The translations under genes and the position numbers were made by a program. Source: Candidatus Segatella caccae (lineage in GTDB: Bacteria; Bacteroidota; Bacteroidia; Bacteroidales; Bacteroidaceae). From it: a stretch of 64,000 nt of DNA. The stretch spans positions 4,400 to 68,399 of the forward strand of contig USOQ01000001.1 of the NCBI GenBank assembly GCA_900556395.1, in the 5' to 3' direction. This document shows positions 1-9,319 of the stretch, piece by piece. The number at the start of each line of letters is the position of its first letter. Positions within the stretch are counted from its first letter, which is position 1. The notes beneath the pieces are model-generated. The model did not search any database, was not told the origin of the DNA, and saw nothing but the letters and a program-made list of their open reading frames with translations.

Positions 1-175
1 CAAACCATGGCATGTAATGTGCATATACGCCCATTGGATTGGAACGCTGAGGCATCATTGCCGCTACAGGAGCATCAGTTTTTCCTCCACTATCACCATC
101 AGAATCACTGCAACCTGCCATACCCAAGCCGAGTACAAAAATCAATACGACATTCAATATATTTTTAATATTCAT
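1..175 (-). CDS. Lipoprotein, GH71/99-like glycoside hydrolase (N-terminal fragment)
   Basis: Only the first 58 codons are in the window; the gene continues beyond position 1. The start ATG is at 175-173. The product has a lipoprotein signal peptide with lipobox LGMAGC (Cys22), a Ser/Asp/Gly-rich tether, then GVYAHYMPWF. That strand-one motif is typical of Bacteroidetes GH71/99-like enzymes, which act on alpha-mannan-type or related glycans. It lies 123 bp downstream of a SusD gene on the same strand, so it is probably the enzyme of this PUL, anchored in the outer membrane. The family call rests on a very short stretch, and the substrate cannot be read from the fragment. Confidence 0.55.
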   Translation of the reverse strand, partial: MNIKNILNVVLIFVLGLGMAGCSDSDGDSGGKTDAPVAAMMPQRSNPMGVYAHYMPWF

Positions 176-298
176 TTCTTGTATGATTAAGAATGTAAGA
201 ACACAAAAGGGAGCCGTGATACTCGCAAGAAATATCACGAGCACCCTAATAATAACCTTAAATGTATAAACTTTTAGATGAAGCTCAAGCTATCACTC

Positions 299-1828
299 TT
301 AATAGCCAGGATTCTGTTGCAAGTTAGGATTTTTAGCCCTCTCCTCTGCCGGGATGGGGAAAATGCCAGTATGCTTGTCCGAAGGATCAGCCTCCTTGTT
401 CCACCAAGGTTTGTACCAAGTACCAAAACGTATATTGACGGTACGGCGCAAACCCTCATAAGCAAACTCATGCAACCACTCTGCATCCAACTTCTCTTCG
501 TCAAGTTCAGCAAGATCGCTCAATCCTGCACGCTGGCGAATCTTGTTAACGAAATTAAGTGCTGTAGCAGGATAACCCAAGCGGTAGTAAGCCTCTGCCT
601 GCATCATGAGTACTTCTGCATAGCGCATGAGTACCCAGTCGTTGTCTCGTTCCCAGGCATCAGTGGCACTCCATTCATATTTATCGAGACGAGCACCTGC
701 ATTCTTGGCAGCATCTTCGAAATTGTCAATTTCCTCAGTATAGCACAATGGTGTTCCATCGTCCATCAGCACCTCCGAACCATCGGATGCTTTGTACTGC
801 TGACCTATCATGAGTGTCTTGTCACGACGGTTATCCCCCTCTTCATAGGAAGACCACACACCAGGCTGGGCACAGATGCCATTGCCGCACCACTGATAAG
901 AGCCATCGGCTGAGAAAGCCAGTTTCTGGTTGTAGTGGTAGGTCATAGAGGCGAGATAGTTGCCCACTGTACCTTGCTTATGGTCGTAAGGAATAGCAAA
1001 GATTATCTCAGGTGAAGTCTCGTTCTTAATAAAGAAGTTGGCCTTATAATCCGGAGTCAGAGAGTAGCCTGACACTTTCTCACAAGCATCGATGCACTTC
1101 TGCCACTGTGGTGTGCCTGTATACACCTCGGCATTGAGGTAAAGGCGTGCCAAAAGTGTATTGGCCACATTCTGGGTAAACTTACCATACTGCACACCTG
1201 TAGGCAGGAGTGGCAACACCTCTGTAAGTTCTTTCTCTACGAAGTCGTACACCTCCTGACGAGAAGAATTCTTAGGCAGTTCTTTCTGAGTAAAGTCGGT
1301 TGAGATTGGTACGTTTCCAAACTCGTCGAGCAAAAGATAGTAGTAGTAAGCACGGAGACCTCTCAGTTCTGCCTTCACCTTATCCTTGGCAGCCTGAGAG
1401 AGTTCACTCTGGTCCACCTGATAGATAATGGCATTGACCTTTGATACACCGACGAAGGCATAACGCCATCCTGCCAAGACTGCAGTATTGTTGGCATCCC
1501 AGGTATGATACTGCAACTGCTGATAGCGGCCACCGTCATACCAGTCAGTTCCACGAGTTGGGATACACGCCTCATCACTGCTGCACTCGTTGAGGAAGAA
1601 CACGTACTCGGAAGTAGGATAGCAGTTCACGCCATTTCCCTCATCTGTTGATGCGCCATAGCCACGCAAGGTGGCATATGCACCACCCATGATGGTTTGC
1701 ACCTCTGTTTCCGTCTTTCCATAATCATCCATCGACACTTTGTCGTAAAGAGTCTCGTCAAGGTTGGTACACCCCGTGAGAGTCAATGCACCTAAAAGAA
1801 GTGCGCTGTATAATGATTTCATTTTCAT
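299..1828 (-). CDS. SusD/RagB family nutrient-binding outer membrane lipoprotein (PUL 1)
   Basis: A 509-residue surface lipoprotein that would bind glycan and sit as a lid on the adjacent SusC transporter. It starts MKMKSLY and has a lipobox ending at Cys20 (TLTGC). SusD hallmarks are the TPR-like helical body, the RGLRAYYYYLLLDEFG segment near residue 155, the DWVLMRYAEVLMMQAEAYYRLG helix near residue 400 and the C-terminal IPAEERAKNPNLQQNPGY, where SusD proteins usually end in a (Q)NPGY motif. Length is normal for the family. It follows the SusC gene by 23 bp, so the two are co-transcribed. Substrate is not deducible. Confidence 0.95.
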   Translation of the reverse strand: MKMKSLYSALLLGALTLTGCTNLDETLYDKVSMDDYGKTETEVQTIMGGAYATLRGYGASTDEGNGVNCYPTSEYVFFLNECSSDEACIPTRGTDWYDGGRYQQLQYHTWDANNTAVLAGWRYAFVGVSKVNAIIYQVDQSELSQAAKDKVKAELRGLRAYYYYLLLDEFGNVPISTDFTQKELPKNSSRQEVYDFVEKELTEVLPLLPTGVQYGKFTQNVANTLLARLYLNAEVYTGTPQWQKCIDACEKVSGYSLTPDYKANFFIKNETSPEIIFAIPYDHKQGTVGNYLASMTYHYNQKLAFSADGSYQWCGNGICAQPGVWSSYEEGDNRRDKTLMIGQQYKASDGSEVLMDDGTPLCYTEEIDNFEDAAKNAGARLDKYEWSATDAWERDNDWVLMRYAEVLMMQAEAYYRLGYPATALNFVNKIRQRAGLSDLAELDEEKLDAEWLHEFAYEGLRRTVNIRFGTWYKPWWNKEADPSDKHTGIFPIPAEERAKNPNLQQNPGY

Positions 1829-1851
1829 GATGGTTCTTATTTATTAAGTTG

Positions 1852-4815
1852 TTAGAATGTAACGTTCACACCGAGAGAGAAAGTACGTGGACGTGGAGAG
1901 TAAGTAGAGCCCTCGCTCGTTCCGTTATCGATGATGAGACGGTCGATACCAGGGCCACTGAGCACGTTGTCAGGAATATAGACCTCAGGATCCATACCTG
2001 AATAGCTGGTAATGGTAAAGAGGTTCTCAGCTGTGAGGTAGAAGCGCACCTTGCTGAGTCCAATTTTCTTGACACCAGGCACGTTATAACCCAAAGTGAC
2101 AGTCTGCATGCGGAAAAAGTTTCCACTCTCCAGGAAATAGTCAGAGAAGATGGCACCCTGTTTCACGCCGCTTGTCAAGAAATCATCAAGCGTGTTCTGC
2201 GCTGGAAGACGTGTGCTGTCGTACAATTCCATCTTGGTAGCATTGAGGATCTTATGACCGAACATACCATAACCTGCAAGTGTAAGGTCAAAGTCCTTGT
2301 ATGCCATATTGATGGAAAGTCCGAGATTCCACTTTGGCATAGCAGATCCAAGATGTTCCTTCACAGGCTGTCCGTCCTCACCTTGCTTGAGAATGTAATT
2401 TCCGTTCTCGTCGATGCCCTGGCATACATAACCATAAAACTCGCCAGCCGCATAGCCTTCCTCTATGACCTGTGAATAGACTCCGCTCAAACCACGGATG
2501 TTGTGCAGACTGCCAGCCTGAAGTCCTACTGCCTGATATTGACTGTTGGAGAGCTTGGTTATCTCCTGTTTGTTGTATGCAAGCGATGCGTTGGCACTCA
2601 GCGAGAAGTCCTTGGTACGGACAATGTTGGCACCGAGAGTCAGCTCCACGCCCTTGTTGACCATGTCGCCTACATTAGCAAGCATTGTACCCACCAAATA
2701 TGGAGGCTGTGGTACAGGATATGTCCAAAGCAGGTCAGAAGTCTTCTTGTGGTAGAACTCCAAGCTACCATTGATGCGGTTGAGGAATCCGAAATCAATA
2801 CCCACGTTAAACTGAGCAGTAGATTCCCACTTCAAGTCAGGGTTGGCATTTTGAGCCTGCACATAAGAGTTCTTCCATGTACCAGTGGCTGCATCATAAT
2901 AAGAAGCTCCGGCAGAACTGAGCACAGAGAGGCTCTTGTATGGATCGACGCCATTCTGGTTACCCGTTATACCATAGCCCACACGGAGTTTCAAGTTGTC
3001 GAGCCAAGAGTGCGTGCCCTCCATGAATTTCTCATTGATAATGCGCCATGCCACCGAAACAGATGGGAAGGTGCCCCATTTGTGGTCTGCACCGAAACGA
3101 GAGCTACCATCGCGACGAATAGTGGCAGTAATCATATACTTGTCCATCAGACCATAGTTCACACGTCCATAGAATGAAATCAGTTTGCAGGAGTTCTTGT
3201 AGGAATAGACATCACCCTGACGGTAGTCGGTACCTGCGCCAAGATTGTTGTAGATGAAAGCATTGGTGTCAAAACCACTGCGGGTTGCGCCAAATCCCTC
3301 TGCAACATTATCCATGTAAGAGTAACCACCCAACACGTTGAGATGATGTATGTCGGCAAATGTCTTATCGTAGGTAAGGTAAGTCTCCAACTGGCGGTTG
3401 GTATATTCTGCCTCGGTACGCTGTCCCCAACCCTTCTCGCTCTGGCCTTCCATCTTGGCATCGTTAGGCTTGAACATACCGCTGGTGGCCTGATTGAACT
3501 CGTAACTGAGGTTAGCCGAAGCTGTCAGTCCAGGCAGAAGTTCATAGTCGGCCTTGAAGTAGCCAAGGAAGCGATGACGCTTGTGGTCGTCATTGCGCTT
3601 GGTAAGCAGTTCTACAGGGTTTTCTGTATTGGTTCCGCTAATCTGGGTGAAAGAACCGTCTGGATTATATACAGGCACAGTTGGGTTCAGGTTGAAGGCG
3701 CGCTCAAAAATGCGTCCGTCAGTGGGATGCCATGTATCGAAATTGGCATTGATAGCCTCCTCAAGACGCAGTTTGCCCTTCATCAACTTCTGGAAGGCAG
3801 AAAGGCTGCCTGCGAGACGGGTAAAATAATTGCGCTTCACAACACCCTGGTTGTTCTGATAGGTAAGCGAGGCATGATAGCCCGAGTTCTTGCGTGTATT
3901 GCTGAAGAGAATGTTGTGAGAATGAGAAATCGCCGTGCGGGTCAATTCTTTCTGCCAGTCGGTATCAGCACCATAATCCAGGGCATCAAGGATATTGTTC
4001 TCGCGTACAAAGCCACGCCACTGATTGGCAGATAATATATCGAGGTACTTGGCCTGGCTGGCCACAGCCACATATCCGTTGTACTGCACATTAATACTCT
4101 CGGCATCGCTGCTCTGACGGTTTGTCGTAACGATGATGACACCATTAGCACCACGGCTGCCATAGATGGCTGCTGCAGAGGCATCCTTGAGCACGTCGAT
4201 GCTCTGGATTTCAGAAGGCTGTACTGAGTTCATGTCAACACCAGGGATACCATCGACAACGATGAGAGGTGAGTTGCTGGCAGATAGCGACGTACCACCA
4301 CGAAGACGTATGGAAGCACCATTCTCTGGAGAGCCTGAAGCCTGTACTACAGAAAGACCTGCAACCTTTCCCTGCAGCATCTGTTCGGCACTGGTGATGA
4401 CACCATGCTTCAAATCTTTAGCATTGACGCTGGCAATAGAACCCGTAAGGTCGTTCTTGCGCATTGTACCGTAGCCCACACCAACCACGACGGTCTCGGC
4501 AAGCATCTTGGCATCCTCTTCGAGGACGACCTTGATATCCTTACCTGCCTTCACCTTTTTGGTGAGATAGCCCACATAGGAAATCTCAAGTTGTGAAGAC
4601 TGGTCGCAGGTAAGCGTAAATTTGCCGTCCATATCTGTAGCCACACCATTAGCCGTACCTGCTTCACGAACGGTAGCTCCCATCAGAGCTTCGCCTGAGG
4701 CATCATACACAGTGCCCGCAACTGTCATCTTCTGAGCCAGGGCATTCTGCCCTGTCAGCATCATCAGGCAGAGCAACAGGACTGCCTGCCATATATGAAA
4801 ATATCTGTTGTTCAT
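1852..4815 (-). CDS. SusC/RagA family TonB-linked outer membrane transporter (PUL 1)
   Basis: A 987-residue TonB-dependent barrel that imports oligosaccharides across the outer membrane. After a signal peptide (about residues 1-27) come a carboxypeptidase-regulatory-like domain (about 30-115, with GEALMGATV and ISYVGY), the junction AETVVVGVGYGTMRKNDLTG, a plug domain with RLRGGTSL and PLIVVDGIPG, and a barrel ending in the aromatic GVNVTF typical of outer membrane proteins. There is no N-terminal STN domain, so it is not expected to signal to an anti-sigma factor. It lies between an unknown secreted protein gene and SusD, all on the minus strand. Confidence 0.96.
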   Translation of the reverse strand: MNNRYFHIWQAVLLLCLMMLTGQNALAQKMTVAGTVYDASGEALMGATVREAGTANGVATDMDGKFTLTCDQSSQLEISYVGYLTKKVKAGKDIKVVLEEDAKMLAETVVVGVGYGTMRKNDLTGSIASVNAKDLKHGVITSAEQMLQGKVAGLSVVQASGSPENGASIRLRGGTSLSASNSPLIVVDGIPGVDMNSVQPSEIQSIDVLKDASAAAIYGSRGANGVIIVTTNRQSSDAESINVQYNGYVAVASQAKYLDILSANQWRGFVRENNILDALDYGADTDWQKELTRTAISHSHNILFSNTRKNSGYHASLTYQNNQGVVKRNYFTRLAGSLSAFQKLMKGKLRLEEAINANFDTWHPTDGRIFERAFNLNPTVPVYNPDGSFTQISGTNTENPVELLTKRNDDHKRHRFLGYFKADYELLPGLTASANLSYEFNQATSGMFKPNDAKMEGQSEKGWGQRTEAEYTNRQLETYLTYDKTFADIHHLNVLGGYSYMDNVAEGFGATRSGFDTNAFIYNNLGAGTDYRQGDVYSYKNSCKLISFYGRVNYGLMDKYMITATIRRDGSSRFGADHKWGTFPSVSVAWRIINEKFMEGTHSWLDNLKLRVGYGITGNQNGVDPYKSLSVLSSAGASYYDAATGTWKNSYVQAQNANPDLKWESTAQFNVGIDFGFLNRINGSLEFYHKKTSDLLWTYPVPQPPYLVGTMLANVGDMVNKGVELTLGANIVRTKDFSLSANASLAYNKQEITKLSNSQYQAVGLQAGSLHNIRGLSGVYSQVIEEGYAAGEFYGYVCQGIDENGNYILKQGEDGQPVKEHLGSAMPKWNLGLSINMAYKDFDLTLAGYGMFGHKILNATKMELYDSTRLPAQNTLDDFLTSGVKQGAIFSDYFLESGNFFRMQTVTLGYNVPGVKKIGLSKVRFYLTAENLFTITSYSGMDPEVYIPDNVLSGPGIDRLIIDNGTSEGSTYSPRPRTFSLGVNVTF

Positions 4816-4875
4816 TGTAAATTCTGTTTAGATTGTTGTCTCTTTTGTTTACTTGCTGCAACTTTGGCTGCACCG

Positions 4876-6084
4876 TCATTCGACTTCCGACAACGGCACA
4901 AGAGGTATCGTGGTGTCGACCACCTTTACACCAGCCTTGTTGGTAATGACCACCTTTAGGTCGCTGATGGTCTTGTCAGTCACGTCGTCAAGGAGGTTGA
5001 CTGAGAGTTGGCGCTTGTCGCGGTTACCATCAAGCACCCCTGTAAGCTCCTTGTTGCCTGCGATGATCTTGCAGTTCAGGTCGCCATCGAGCTTGCCATT
5101 ATACAGACGTGTAAGTGTGAGGATATCATTAGCGGTAAGTTTGGATGGAAAATAAGAGAAAGATGGGTCGGGATAAGGTACAGCCTGCCCAGCCTTGGTG
5201 CTTTGATCGGCACATTTACCACCCCATTCACCATTGACGATACCCACCATGAGCCATGCTATATTGGTAGGCTCGTAGTCAGATTCCAATCCTGTAGAAG
5301 CCCTGGTGCCATCATCGGCATAGTTCCAACTATAGTAGTCGTAAGGCGAGGTCATACTCCAAGAGTAATAGCCGTTACTCAACTTCTGTACATTGGTCTT
5401 CTCCATACAGCCAGGTATCCATACCTTCACGCGCTGCTCGTAAGTCCAGTCGTCCATACCAGAGTGTATTTTGAAACCTTCAAAACCTGCTGTTGTAGAG
5501 AACTCTTCCATCGTCTTTCCTCCGACAGTGAATACCTTTGGATTAAAAACGAAAGTAAGAGGCTCATTGAGCGTCCACTTGTCGGTAAAGTTTTTCACCT
5601 TCTTACCCGAATAGACAAACAAATCCTGATCGGCATTTTTACTAATAGTTTCCCACTCTTGTCGGCTGTCTGGCGCAGCAAACTCAGTCGACCACAAGTC
5701 ATCACGTTTGGTCTTAAGTTGCTGCCAGAAGCCTGGCCAATCAGCATTGGTCATCGCATCAACAGTAGTATGAAAATACTCTGTAGGAACCATCGTCTTA
5801 CAATAGATATTGTCACCGAGATAGGTTAGCTTAGCAAACTCAGACGAATTGTCGCCATTGCCTGCATCAGGCTCAGAAGGTTGCCATGCCCATAGATAGA
5901 GATCGACCCCCTCAGGGAAACCTACATCTGTAACATCATAATAAAATGTCACTTCCTGATCAGGAGTAAAGACTGCAGGAACAGTCCAACACACTGGCAT
6001 TCCGACCTTGGTACTCGCCTTTGTGTTCAAGGCAAAGGTCATCGCCATTAATAACATCATCAAATATATCGCTGTTTTCTTCAT
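4876..6084 (-). CDS. Secreted PUL-associated protein of unknown function
   Basis: A 402-residue protein with an N-terminal hydrophobic signal (MMLLMAMTFALNTKAS) but no lipobox cysteine, so it is probably periplasmic or secreted rather than lipidated. I do not recognise a catalytic family. The body is rich in Trp, Tyr and Asp (for example VDLYLWAWQPSEPD, YYSWSMTSPYDYYSW), as often seen in beta-sandwich carbohydrate-binding proteins. It lies 12 bp after a DUF5004-like lipoprotein gene and 60 bp before SusC, so it belongs to the PUL 1 operon. A surface or periplasmic glycan-binding role is an inference from position and composition. I suspect the DUF4961 type, but cannot confirm it. Confidence 0.7.
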   Translation of the reverse strand: MKKTAIYLMMLLMAMTFALNTKASTKVGMPVCWTVPAVFTPDQEVTFYYDVTDVGFPEGVDLYLWAWQPSEPDAGNGDNSSEFAKLTYLGDNIYCKTMVPTEYFHTTVDAMTNADWPGFWQQLKTKRDDLWSTEFAAPDSRQEWETISKNADQDLFVYSGKKVKNFTDKWTLNEPLTFVFNPKVFTVGGKTMEEFSTTAGFEGFKIHSGMDDWTYEQRVKVWIPGCMEKTNVQKLSNGYYSWSMTSPYDYYSWNYADDGTRASTGLESDYEPTNIAWLMVGIVNGEWGGKCADQSTKAGQAVPYPDPSFSYFPSKLTANDILTLTRLYNGKLDGDLNCKIIAGNKELTGVLDGNRDKRQLSVNLLDDVTDKTISDLKVVITNKAGVKVVDTTIPLVPLSEVE

Positions 6085-6096
6085 AATGGGGCCTCC

Positions 6097-6633
6097 TTAC
6101 TCATTATTAGACGTTACAGGCGCATCGGGTGTAGCATCCACCTTCTTCGCCAGATTATAAGTGTAGGAAACAAATGGTTTACCATTCTGGGCACGAGTAA
6201 ACTTGAACTCCAGCTCTTGCTTGGAGCCTGGAACACCAGTCACTGTAAGCCAGGTATTGTCACCCAGGATAATCTTGGCAGCAGAGCCATCGGTGTTGAC
6301 AAAAGCATTACCCATCTTCCAATTACCAGATACAGGAATCAAAGCTGGCGCTTTGCCCTCTATGACATAACTGGTGGGATTGTTGTCTTCATCTACTTTA
6401 AACTGAATGCCAAAGGTGTCGAAGTCAAACAGGTTAGTTAGCGTCATCTTTTTGTTTTCCACCTCATCGGTCTGAGTAACAGAGTTGACAACCCATTGCC
6501 CAGATATCTTCTCGTATTGTGTAAATGGTGGTACATAACTACCATCATCAACACTGCTACAAGAAGACAGGAATCCACTACTCGCCACCATCAAGGCTGG
6601 CGCAAATAGTTTGATGATTAGATTTCTTTTCAT
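6097..6633 (-). CDS. DUF5004-like lipoprotein, first gene of PUL 1
   Basis: A 178-residue lipoprotein with signal peptide and lipobox GFLSSC (Cys25). The body (KISGQWVVNSVTQ, FDFDTFGIQF, VSGNWKMGNAF, ILGDNTWLTV) has the alternating strand pattern of the lipocalin-like DUF5004 family found at the head of Bacteroidetes PULs. The function is unknown; such proteins are presumed to bind ligand at the cell surface. It is the first gene of the minus-strand operon and lies 78 bp downstream of a good promoter at 6712-6743 that has a palindrome in its spacer. Confidence 0.7.
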   Translation of the reverse strand: MKRNLIIKLFAPALMVASSGFLSSCSSVDDGSYVPPFTQYEKISGQWVVNSVTQTDEVENKKMTLTNLFDFDTFGIQFKVDEDNNPTSYVIEGKAPALIPVSGNWKMGNAFVNTDGSAAKIILGDNTWLTVTGVPGSKQELEFKFTRAQNGKPFVSYTYNLAKKVDATPDAPVTSNNE

Positions 6634-6711
6634 TGTTGTAGTTATTTTGGTTTATAAAAATATAATGTGTAAGTTGTCAGTTATTTGGCATACTTTATTC
6701 TACCGATGCTG

Positions 6712-6743
6712 CAAAATTATTGCAATATCGGCATATTGCCAAA
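6712..6743 (-). promoter_or_regulatory. Promoter of PUL 1 with embedded palindromic operator candidate
   Basis: On the minus strand a TTTG (6743-6740) is followed after 20 bp by TAATTTTG (6719-6712), matching the Bacteroidetes housekeeping promoter. The spacer contains the perfect inverted repeat GCAATAT-cggc-ATATTGC at 6722-6739. A dyad in this position would suit binding by the regulator encoded immediately upstream (6896-8482). That link is inference. Confidence 0.65.
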
Positions 6744-6895
6744 CTAACAAAATATTGTATAATAAAAAAAAGAAGTACTTTTCTGCGTAAGTATCTAATA
6801 ATATGAAATTTACAGAAAAGCACTTTCTCTATTTGTATAATGAAAATATGGTGACATATCAACCCAAAAAGAAACCTTAAGACAACCTTTTAAGT

Positions 6896-8482
6896 TTAAA
6901 TGGCCATAATATGCTGTTCAAACTCATCGTTGTTGACTAACGACTTATTTTTCACACGAGTCTTATAGGTATTGATGGTATTGACCGAGTAATTGAGAAA
7001 AAGGGCAATACGTTCAGAGTCGGTAATACCTAAGCGAATAAGGGCAAAGATGCGCATCTCATTACTTAGTGCCATGGTGTCTGAAGGGGTCTTTCGGTCT
7101 TTTTCGTTAAAAAGTTCATTGTATTTTTCGATAAAGGAGGGGAAAAGACGAAGGAAAGTCTCATCGAAGTCGGCATACATATCCTTACGTTTCTCCATCA
7201 GCGAACGCTCCGACAAGGTTCGGCGCAGGTCATCATACTGACGGGCAGTCAACTTACGGTCTACCAGACGATACAATTTCTCTATCTTTTCAAAATAGCC
7301 AGCACTCTGATAAAACGATTTCCCTATATACTCCGTCTTAATCTTGTTGGCCTCGGACAATTGGACATTAGCCTGCTCCAACTTCTGGTTTCGCTCCTGA
7401 ATTATGCGGGTGGCCAGTCGCAGTTTCCGCATCTGCTTTTTAATAAACAAAGAGCTTACCAAGGAAACGCCCAACAGGGCAAAAGCCATAACAATACAAA
7501 GTATCATCACATTGCGCTGTGCTCTCATGTCCTTATACCTGCTTTGCTCGATGACAGGCAGCACACCACCTATCTCAATCTTACGCTGACGGGCATTATA
7601 AAAGTTAGCATCATCAAGTGCTTTCTGCACATAATTGATAGCATGTTCTACATCGCCCTGTGCAAACAGCAAGGCGCCCACCTGCCGAAGGGCAGTTGTT
7701 TCCTTAGTCGACGACTTGATATCGCAGATAGCAGCCTCGGCAAGATAACAAAGCGCTTTCACTGTATCTCCTCTCAACTTGTACAAATAGCCCAAGCACG
7801 AAGTACTGATGGCTCTTTCGTGCATAGAAATATGCTTATCATTAAGAACCTTCAGAAAATAAGATTCACTCTCCTTACATTTGCGCTCCTTCATCAGTTG
7901 CATACCAATAATGTAATTCCACTGTGTGGATTTTGGGCGCATATAGTGGCGCAAGGTGTCGACCAAGATTCTCGACTGCCGTATGTACTGTGACATATAA
8001 GGTTCAGCACAACTATAATCTGAAATATCGGCTAATAAACGCCACTTCACAAAATAATACTTATATAAATAAGGCGAAGAGGCTTTACTGATGTCAACTT
8101 GTTCCACCTCATCGAACGCTTCCTTATACAGACCGGCAGAAAGAAGACAAAACACCTTGGCGCAGGCAGCCTCAACCATAAAGTCTGCATTGCCAATATG
8201 ACGCGCCAACGACATTGCCTTATCTGCATATACCGACGCAGAGTCGTACTTATACGATTCATAAGCCTCGTAAAGTTCAATATAAGCCTTATAGCGGTCA
8301 TTTTCCGAGCGAGCAGAAGAAGCAATATCATGAAGATGCTTTATTTGCGTTTTTTTTTCGGCATCAAATTTACTCGCAGAACTGAGAGCATCATCAAGAC
8401 GTTGTAACACCTCTGAAGCTTCGGCATGACAACTTAAGTCAAAAACCAAGAGGAAGGTTAATAGGGTTAAATATCTTATCAT
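6896..8482 (-). CDS. Membrane-spanning TPR/HTH transcriptional regulator, DUF6377-like (SusR-type topology)
   Basis: A 528-residue protein. The start chosen is ATG at 8482 (MIRYLTLLTF), because it gives a normal signal peptide; in-frame codons upstream run into the divergent gene's promoter. The order is: signal peptide; TPR-like helices in the periplasm (about 30-315, with YLYKLRGDTVKALCYLAEAA and LFAQGDVEHAINYVQKAL); one transmembrane helix near residue 330 (VMILCIVMAFALLGVSLVSSLF); a coiled coil; and a C-terminal LuxR-like helix-turn-helix (LGITDSERIALFLNYSVNTI). This topology lets a periplasmic glycan signal act directly on DNA. It lies just upstream of PUL 1 on the same strand, so it is the likely PUL 1 activator. 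Confidence 0.85.
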   Translation of the reverse strand: MIRYLTLLTFLLVFDLSCHAEASEVLQRLDDALSSASKFDAEKKTQIKHLHDIASSARSENDRYKAYIELYEAYESYKYDSASVYADKAMSLARHIGNADFMVEAACAKVFCLLSAGLYKEAFDEVEQVDISKASSPYLYKYYFVKWRLLADISDYSCAEPYMSQYIRQSRILVDTLRHYMRPKSTQWNYIIGMQLMKERKCKESESYFLKVLNDKHISMHERAISTSCLGYLYKLRGDTVKALCYLAEAAICDIKSSTKETTALRQVGALLFAQGDVEHAINYVQKALDDANFYNARQRKIEIGGVLPVIEQSRYKDMRAQRNVMILCIVMAFALLGVSLVSSLFIKKQMRKLRLATRIIQERNQKLEQANVQLSEANKIKTEYIGKSFYQSAGYFEKIEKLYRLVDRKLTARQYDDLRRTLSERSLMEKRKDMYADFDETFLRLFPSFIEKYNELFNEKDRKTPSDTMALSNEMRIFALIRLGITDSERIALFLNYSVNTINTYKTRVKNKSLVNNDEFEQHIMAI

Positions 8483-8511
8483 AACTGTTATTTCTGTCAA
8501 TAAATATTGGG

Positions 8512-8543
8512 CAAAGATAGTAGTTTTATTTCTATTTACCAAG
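8512..8543 (-). promoter_or_regulatory. Promoter of the DUF6377-like regulator gene
   Basis: TATCTTTG on the minus strand (8519-8512) is an exact match to TAnnTTTG. A weaker CTTGG (8543-8539) lies about 20 bp upstream as the -33 element. The promoter is 29 bp from the start codon at 8482 and diverges from the cupin-regulator promoter, which begins at 8561. Confidence 0.55.
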
Positions 8544-8560
8544 TTTTTATTCAATAATTC

Positions 8561-8592
8561 TTTGCTCATTTCATCAAAAAATTGTACTTTTG
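8561..8592 (+). promoter_or_regulatory. Promoter of the XRE-cupin regulator gene
   Basis: TTTG (8561-8564), a 20-bp spacer and TACTTTTG (8585-8592) form a near-ideal Bacteroidetes promoter. It lies inside the longest possible reading frame of the downstream gene, which is why the ATG at 8622, not the one at 8562, is taken as the start. Confidence 0.75.
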
Positions 8593-8621
8593 CCAGCAAA
8601 CGACTAAAAAAGAATAGAACA

Positions 8622-9176
8622 ATGGACGAAGCAATTAAGCAAATAGGAGAAAGACTGAAAGGTCTGCGCGAAGTTCTCAACATCCAGGCAGAGGAAGTGG
8701 CTGAACTTTGCGAAATCAGTCTTGACCATTACCTAAAGATAGAATCAGGAGAAGCCGACCCATCCGTGTATCGTCTCTCCAAGATCTCAAAACGCTATGG
8801 CATTGACCTCGATGTACTGCTCTTTGGCGAGGAGCCTCGCATGAAGGGCTACTACGTCACACGCAAGGGACAAGGTCCGGAAATAGAACGCAACAACCAG
8901 TATAAATACGAAAGTTTGGCTGTAGGTTTCAAAGACAGAAGGGTGAATCCCTTCATGGTACAGGTTGACCCTCTGCCAGGAGATGACAAGCCTCACAAGA
9001 ACGGACACGACGGTCAGGAATACGACTACGTCATGGAAGGCCAGCTCGAAGTAACGATAGAGGATAAAGTGATGGTACTTAATCCTGGCGACAGTATTTA
9101 TTTCGACAGTAAGAAACAACACTGCTTCCGCTCGCTGAACGGAAAATCAGCCAAGTTCCTTTGTATAATCATATAG
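8622..9176 (+). CDS. XRE-family regulator with C-terminal cupin domain
   Basis: A 184-residue protein: an N-terminal helix-turn-helix (about residues 5-65, IGERLKGLREVLNIQAEEVAEL) and a C-terminal double-stranded beta-helix cupin (about 105-184, HDGQEYDYVMEGQLEVTIED and LNPGDSIYFDSKKQHCFRSL). The cupin His residues of HKNGHDGQEYDYV and QHCF could bind a metal or a small ligand. The start at 8622 fits the promoter at 8561-8592. The next gene on the same strand, 143 bp away, encodes an acyl-CoA ligase; this regulator/ligase pairing recurs in Bacteroidales, so the ligand may be a carboxylic acid or its CoA ester (inference). Confidence 0.88.
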   Translation: MDEAIKQIGERLKGLREVLNIQAEEVAELCEISLDHYLKIESGEADPSVYRLSKISKRYGIDLDVLLFGEEPRMKGYYVTRKGQGPEIERNNQYKYESLAVGFKDRRVNPFMVQVDPLPGDDKPHKNGHDGQEYDYVMEGQLEVTIEDKVMVLNPGDSIYFDSKKQHCFRSLNGKSAKFLCIII

Positions 9177-9306
9177 GAGTTAAAGGTGTTAAGAAATTGA
9201 AGAAGTTAAGACAAATGATATAATCACCTCACAAGAGCAATAAACCATCTATAATAATAAGGTGAAGCCTTAACTTTTCACACACTTAGCCTCTTAACCC
9301 CTCTCA
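9177..9306. repeat. Intergenic GAGTTAA/GAAGTTAA inverted-repeat element, copy 1
   Basis: The left arm (9177-9217) carries spaced GTTAA heptamers ending GAAGTTAAGACAAATG. The right arm (about 9268-9306) carries complementary CTTAAC blocks. The same architecture, with a near-identical GAAGTTAAAACAAATG, occurs at 37908-38018. The arms could fold into a long imperfect hairpin in the mRNA between the regulator and the ligase gene. Confidence 0.55.
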
Positions 9307-9319
9307 AATCACACACAAC

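Noticed and set aside
8562..8621. In-frame upstream extension of the XRE-cupin protein
   Set aside because: It overlaps the -33/-7 promoter (8561-8592) and adds no family-like residues; ATG 8622 fits better.
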